Position numbers and translations under genes: made by a program. The notes under the pieces are model-generated. The model did no database searches. It worked only from the letters and a program-made list of their open reading frames with translations, and was not told the DNA's origin. Positions 6,260 through 9,148 of a DNA stretch of 9,148 bases are shown one piece after another. Positions within the stretch are counted from its first letter, which is position 1; every line of letters begins with the position of its first letter. This DNA is from Lutispora sp041687175 (lineage in GTDB: Bacteria; Bacillota; Clostridia; Lutisporales; Lutisporaceae), in the NCBI RefSeq assembly GCF_041687175.1, contig NZ_JAWLCK010000108.1, forward strand, positions 1 to 9,148. The letters run 5' to 3'.

Positions 6260-8920
6260 ATGGACCTGTTGAATGTAAGGCTCTTTAGTACCCCAGCTGT
6301 ATTTATAAAAGACAAAAGAATTGTTTTTCCATCCAGAAAGTTTGAGGCGCTATTTTACTATATTTTTGTAAACAAAGAAGCGTCGCGGGAAGAGTTAGCC
6401 AGCCTATTATGGCCTGAGGCCGACCCTCAAACTGGAAGAAAAAATGTAAGAAATGCACTTTACTATATTAAAAAAAGTCTTGATATGGATGCAATCATTT
6501 CTCCTAATAATTCTATAGTTATGCTTAATTCTGAAGTTCAATCATGCTCTGATTTGGAAAGGCTTTTAAGTGATGATGAATGGATTGATGCATATACAGG
6601 GGATTTTCTCCAAGGATTTATTGTAAAAGATGAAGAGATTTTAGAAAATTGGATAATTAGTTCTAGGGAAAAGTATAAAAGCATCTATGTGCAAAAATTG
6701 TATGAAAAGATAAAAGAAGATTATACAAAGGGCGATTATGAAAGCATAGAGAAGTGTGCAAGGCGGCTTATTGAAATTGATGAATATGATGAAAGAGCCT
6801 ATAGAGTACTGATAAAGACCCTCTCGGAAATGAATATGTATAACAAAGCTTCAGATGTCTATGGCAAGCTCTGTGAGAAGTTAAATAAGGATTTGGGTAT
6901 TATTCCTGATATTAAAACTAGAACTCTATATAAAAATATACAAAAGAAAAGAAGTTGTACTGAAACATATAGAATAAATAAAGAACAAAAGATATTTTAT
7001 GGAAGAAAACAGGAACTAGCCATACTGAATAGCAATTATTCCAGTTTAATAAACGATGAAGATTATAGTTCAATTATTATTGTAGGAGAAGCGGGAATAG
7101 GAAAAACCACATTAAAAGACAGATTCCTTGAAGAAATAGATCAGAAGGACACTTTTATACTGGAAGCAAACTGTTATCAAGCAGAAGAAGAATTCCCACT
7201 AAGACCTTGGGCAGGAATCTTGACCAAAGCAGCCAGCATAATTGAGGAAGAGAAAATTTTAATTCCGCCTTTGTGGAGCGAAATAATTCAAGCTTTTTTT
7301 CCTTCATTGGTATTAAGTGGTTTAGAATATGAATCTGCTATAAATATTGAAGGAGATTCATTGAAGTTGAAATTGCTGGAAGAAACTATAATTAGTTTGT
7401 TTAGAGAGATTTCAAGGATTAAGAAAGCTATTATTATATTTGATGATATACAATGGATGGATAATTTGAGTATAACCCTCTTGGCTGGTATGATGCTTCA
7501 TCTTGATAAAAAAATTCTGTTTGTGACCACATGCAGGAATAGTTATTCCCAAAGAGTGGAAGATTTCATTGTTGATATGAGCAGACATGGTAGGATGAGA
7601 AAGGTAGAGCTGGAGAGGTTTACAAAGGAGGAAGTTATTGATTTTGCTAAGAAAGCACTGCCACATCACTGCTTAAAGGATGATATATATGAAAAAATAT
7701 ATCAAGAAACAGAAGGAAATACCTTTTTTATAGTGGAATATATAAACTCTTTGCGTGAAAACAGGGAAATGGATATGATGTCCACAAGAATGAACGACAT
7801 ATTGAAAAGCAGGTTTATTGGAGTAAGTGAAGATGGATTTAAAATACTGAATATAGCATCAATATTTTTCGATTACATATCCGTGGATATTCTTGCTGAA
7901 ATAAGTGGTATGGACAAGTTGAAGCTCTTGGATATACTTGATGATTTGATGAAGAGGTTTATTATAAAAGAATCAAGTAATAAATTTCCCCCATTAATCA
8001 TGTTTACCCATCAAAAGCTAAGAGAGTTTATATACAACATGCAGTCTACAAGCCGTAGACAGATACTGCATAACAGAATCGGAAGATTGTTGGAGAACAA
8101 TTTGACAGGGGATAACAGAGATATAGCTCTATATCCCAAACTGATTTATCACTTTTCAAAATGCGGTGATATTGAATCAGCATTGAAATATAATATAAAA
8201 TTAGCAAGTTTTTATCTTGATGTTAACCATGAACTTTTTCCTATATTGTATGAAAGCGGAGGAAAGAGTGTTAACAATCCTTGTCTCAGTAAGGATGACA
8301 GTTACAAATATATAAACAATATAGAAGAACAATTAGCAAAGCTTAGGAAATCACTTCTTGATACAGAGGAGATAACAAAGCTAGAAATAGCTTTTTATCA
8401 TATGAAAGGAAGACATTTTATTAGACAGGGACAGTATGAAAAAGGCATTGAACTCATAAGAGAAATGATTAATAATTCTCTTCGAATTAATGATATTGAT
8501 CATCTTCTAAAAGGGTATAGACAACTAGTTTACTATGGGATACAAACCAGAGATATGAGGGCTATGAAAGACAATGTTGAAGTTGGATTGAACATGGCCA
8601 GAGAATATGGTTTAAATGCTGATGTTGCTATGTTCCTAAGACTATACGGACTATATAAAATTATGAACAAGGAATATAAATATGCAGAGGAATTGCTTAA
8701 TCAGTGCATTTATAAATTTCTTTCTATTGATGATTCCAAAGATAGATACTGTATGCATATAGCTGCAGCATACAGCTATCTGGGAGATATCAGAAGGTAT
8801 AACATGAAATTCCAAAGATCTTTGCAATACTATGATAAAGCCATATCCCTATGTGAAAATAAAATAGAGGGGGGGCAGCTTGGCAATTTTCTGTACCAGG
8901 GCAGGACAAGCAGCTTATGA
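6260..8920 (+). CDS. SARP/BTAD-type transcriptional regulator with STAND-like ATPase and TPR repeats, frame broken near 3' end
   Basis: In this frame 886 residues are read before a premature stop. Order of parts: an OmpR-like winged helix (about 2-75, with SREELASLLWPEADP and NVRNALYYIKKSL); a helical bacterial transcriptional activator (BTAD) domain to about 235; an ATPase with Walker A GEAGIGKTT (276-284) and Walker B IIIFDDIQWMD (391-401); a helical segment with HQKLREFIY and RRQILHNRIGRLLE (about 584-615), typical of AfsR- and LuxR-type large regulators; then TPR-like helices from about 640. Such proteins act as DNA-binding activators gated by nucleotide and an effector. After residue 872 the frame loses homology (QLGNFLYQGRTSSL then stop), while TPR sequence continues in another frame to the window edge. 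It follows the cluster in the same direction, so it may control it, but target and effector are unknown. Confidence 0.85.
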   Translation: MDLLNVRLFSTPAVFIKDKRIVFPSRKFEALFYYIFVNKEASREELASLLWPEADPQTGRKNVRNALYYIKKSLDMDAIISPNNSIVMLNSEVQSCSDLERLLSDDEWIDAYTGDFLQGFIVKDEEILENWIISSREKYKSIYVQKLYEKIKEDYTKGDYESIEKCARRLIEIDEYDERAYRVLIKTLSEMNMYNKASDVYGKLCEKLNKDLGIIPDIKTRTLYKNIQKKRSCTETYRINKEQKIFYGRKQELAILNSNYSSLINDEDYSSIIIVGEAGIGKTTLKDRFLEEIDQKDTFILEANCYQAEEEFPLRPWAGILTKAASIIEEEKILIPPLWSEIIQAFFPSLVLSGLEYESAINIEGDSLKLKLLEETIISLFREISRIKKAIIIFDDIQWMDNLSITLLAGMMLHLDKKILFVTTCRNSYSQRVEDFIVDMSRHGRMRKVELERFTKEEVIDFAKKALPHHCLKDDIYEKIYQETEGNTFFIVEYINSLRENREMDMMSTRMNDILKSRFIGVSEDGFKILNIASIFFDYISVDILAEISGMDKLKLLDILDDLMKRFIIKESSNKFPPLIMFTHQKLREFIYNMQSTSRRQILHNRIGRLLENNLTGDNRDIALYPKLIYHFSKCGDIESALKYNIKLASFYLDVNHELFPILYESGGKSVNNPCLSKDDSYKYINNIEEQLAKLRKSLLDTEEITKLEIAFYHMKGRHFIRQGQYEKGIELIREMINNSLRINDIDHLLKGYRQLVYYGIQTRDMRAMKDNVEVGLNMAREYGLNADVAMFLRLYGLYKIMNKEYKYAEELLNQCIYKFLSIDDSKDRYCMHIAAAYSYLGDIRRYNMKFQRSLQYYDKAISLCENKIEGGQLGNFLYQGRTSSL
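8869..8875 (+). repeat. Run of seven G at the point of frame change
   Basis: This homopolymer stands out in AT-rich coding sequence. With six G the reading frame of the regulator continues without interruption as ...IEGGSLAIFCTRAGQ; with seven it stops at 8920. It is therefore either a sequencing or assembly length error, a real frameshift mutation, or a slipped-strand (phase-variable) site. Confidence 0.85.
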
Positions 8921-9148
8921 TGCAGGAGACTATATAAGGGCTAAAGATTATTTCCTCAGGGCTATTCGGGTATATAATAAAAGTGATTCCATATGGGGCA
9001 GGGGCATAGCAGAAGGATATATGACCCTTATCCTGATAACCGAGGGCTATCATAAAAAAGCTTTGGAAAGTTTAAAAAGAGCAGATGAATACTCGAGGAA
9101 AATTAAAAACCCTTACGAAATAGGTCTAGTATTCAGAATAAAAGCGGA
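8877..9148 (+). pseudogene. Continuation of the regulator's TPR region in the shifted frame, open to the window edge
   Basis: Reading from AGC at 8877 gives 90 codons without a stop up to the edge. The product is TPR-like: AGQAAYDAGDYIRAKDYFLRA, then GYHKKALESLKRADEYSRKI, with the small/large residue spacing of paired TPR helices. It matches the composition and repeat style of the preceding protein and has no ribosome binding site or start of its own, so it is the displaced C-terminal part of the same gene. The true end of the gene lies beyond the window. If the G run is a sequencing error, this and the preceding entry form one intact gene of more than 960 codons. Confidence 0.85.

Noticed and set aside
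1..9148. CRISPR array, transposon or tRNA/rRNA genes
   Set aside because: I saw no regularly spaced repeats, no transposase-like protein, no terminal inverted repeats and no tRNA- or rRNA-like sequence.

Overview
The window is AT-rich DNA with Firmicutes-style features: strong AGGAGG-type ribosome binding sites, frequent AGA/AGG and ATA codons, and Rho-independent hairpins. A clostridial-type formate-tetrahydrofolate ligase and one-carbon enzymes suited to amino-acid fermentation point to an anaerobic Clostridia/Tissierellia-like bacterium. This is inferred from sequence style only. All six genes read on the + strand.

Layout: (1) 1-858, the C-terminal part of a BCCT-family (betaine/carnitine/choline type) transporter. 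(2) 944-2467, a protein of the histidine ammonia-lyase (HAL) family. (3) 2611-4293, formate-tetrahydrofolate ligase (fhs). (4) 4362-5183, a short soluble chemoreceptor-like protein. (5) 5256-6161, glutamate formimidoyltransferase. (6) 6260 to the right edge, a large SARP/BTAD-type regulator with an ATPase module and TPR repeats. Its reading frame is broken at a run of seven G near position 8870. Perfect or near-perfect hairpins follow genes 1, 2 and 5. Promoter-like sequences lie before genes 3, 4 and 5, so this looks like a cluster of short transcripts and not one operon.

The most important observation is in gene 2. Automatic annotation would call it hutH, but the Ala-Ser-Gly triad that cyclises to the MIO electrophile in every classical HAL is absent. 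Where the family reads GSVG-ASGD-LAP, this protein reads GSVG-Y-LAP. Two other histidine-lyase active-site residues are changed (Asn to Ser, Tyr to Leu), while the Tyr53, His83, Arg283 and Glu414 equivalents remain. A MIO-less HAL-fold enzyme is known: ergothionase, which eliminates trimethylamine from ergothioneine (the betaine of 2-thiohistidine). The adjacent betaine-family transporter fits a trimethylammonium substrate. I therefore read the cluster as uptake and breakdown of a histidine-derived betaine (ergothioneine or hercynine), releasing trimethylamine.

The downstream genes sharpen this. Glutamate formimidoyltransferase consumes N-formiminoglutamate, the product of the ordinary urocanate route, and Fhs run in reverse can turn the recovered one-carbon unit into formate plus ATP. 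That chemistry follows directly from hercynine (giving urocanate). From ergothioneine it would first need loss of sulfur. Urocanase, imidazolonepropionase and a formimino-THF cyclodeaminase are needed but are not in the window. The chemoreceptor and the regulator may sense the substrate, but this is inferred from position alone.
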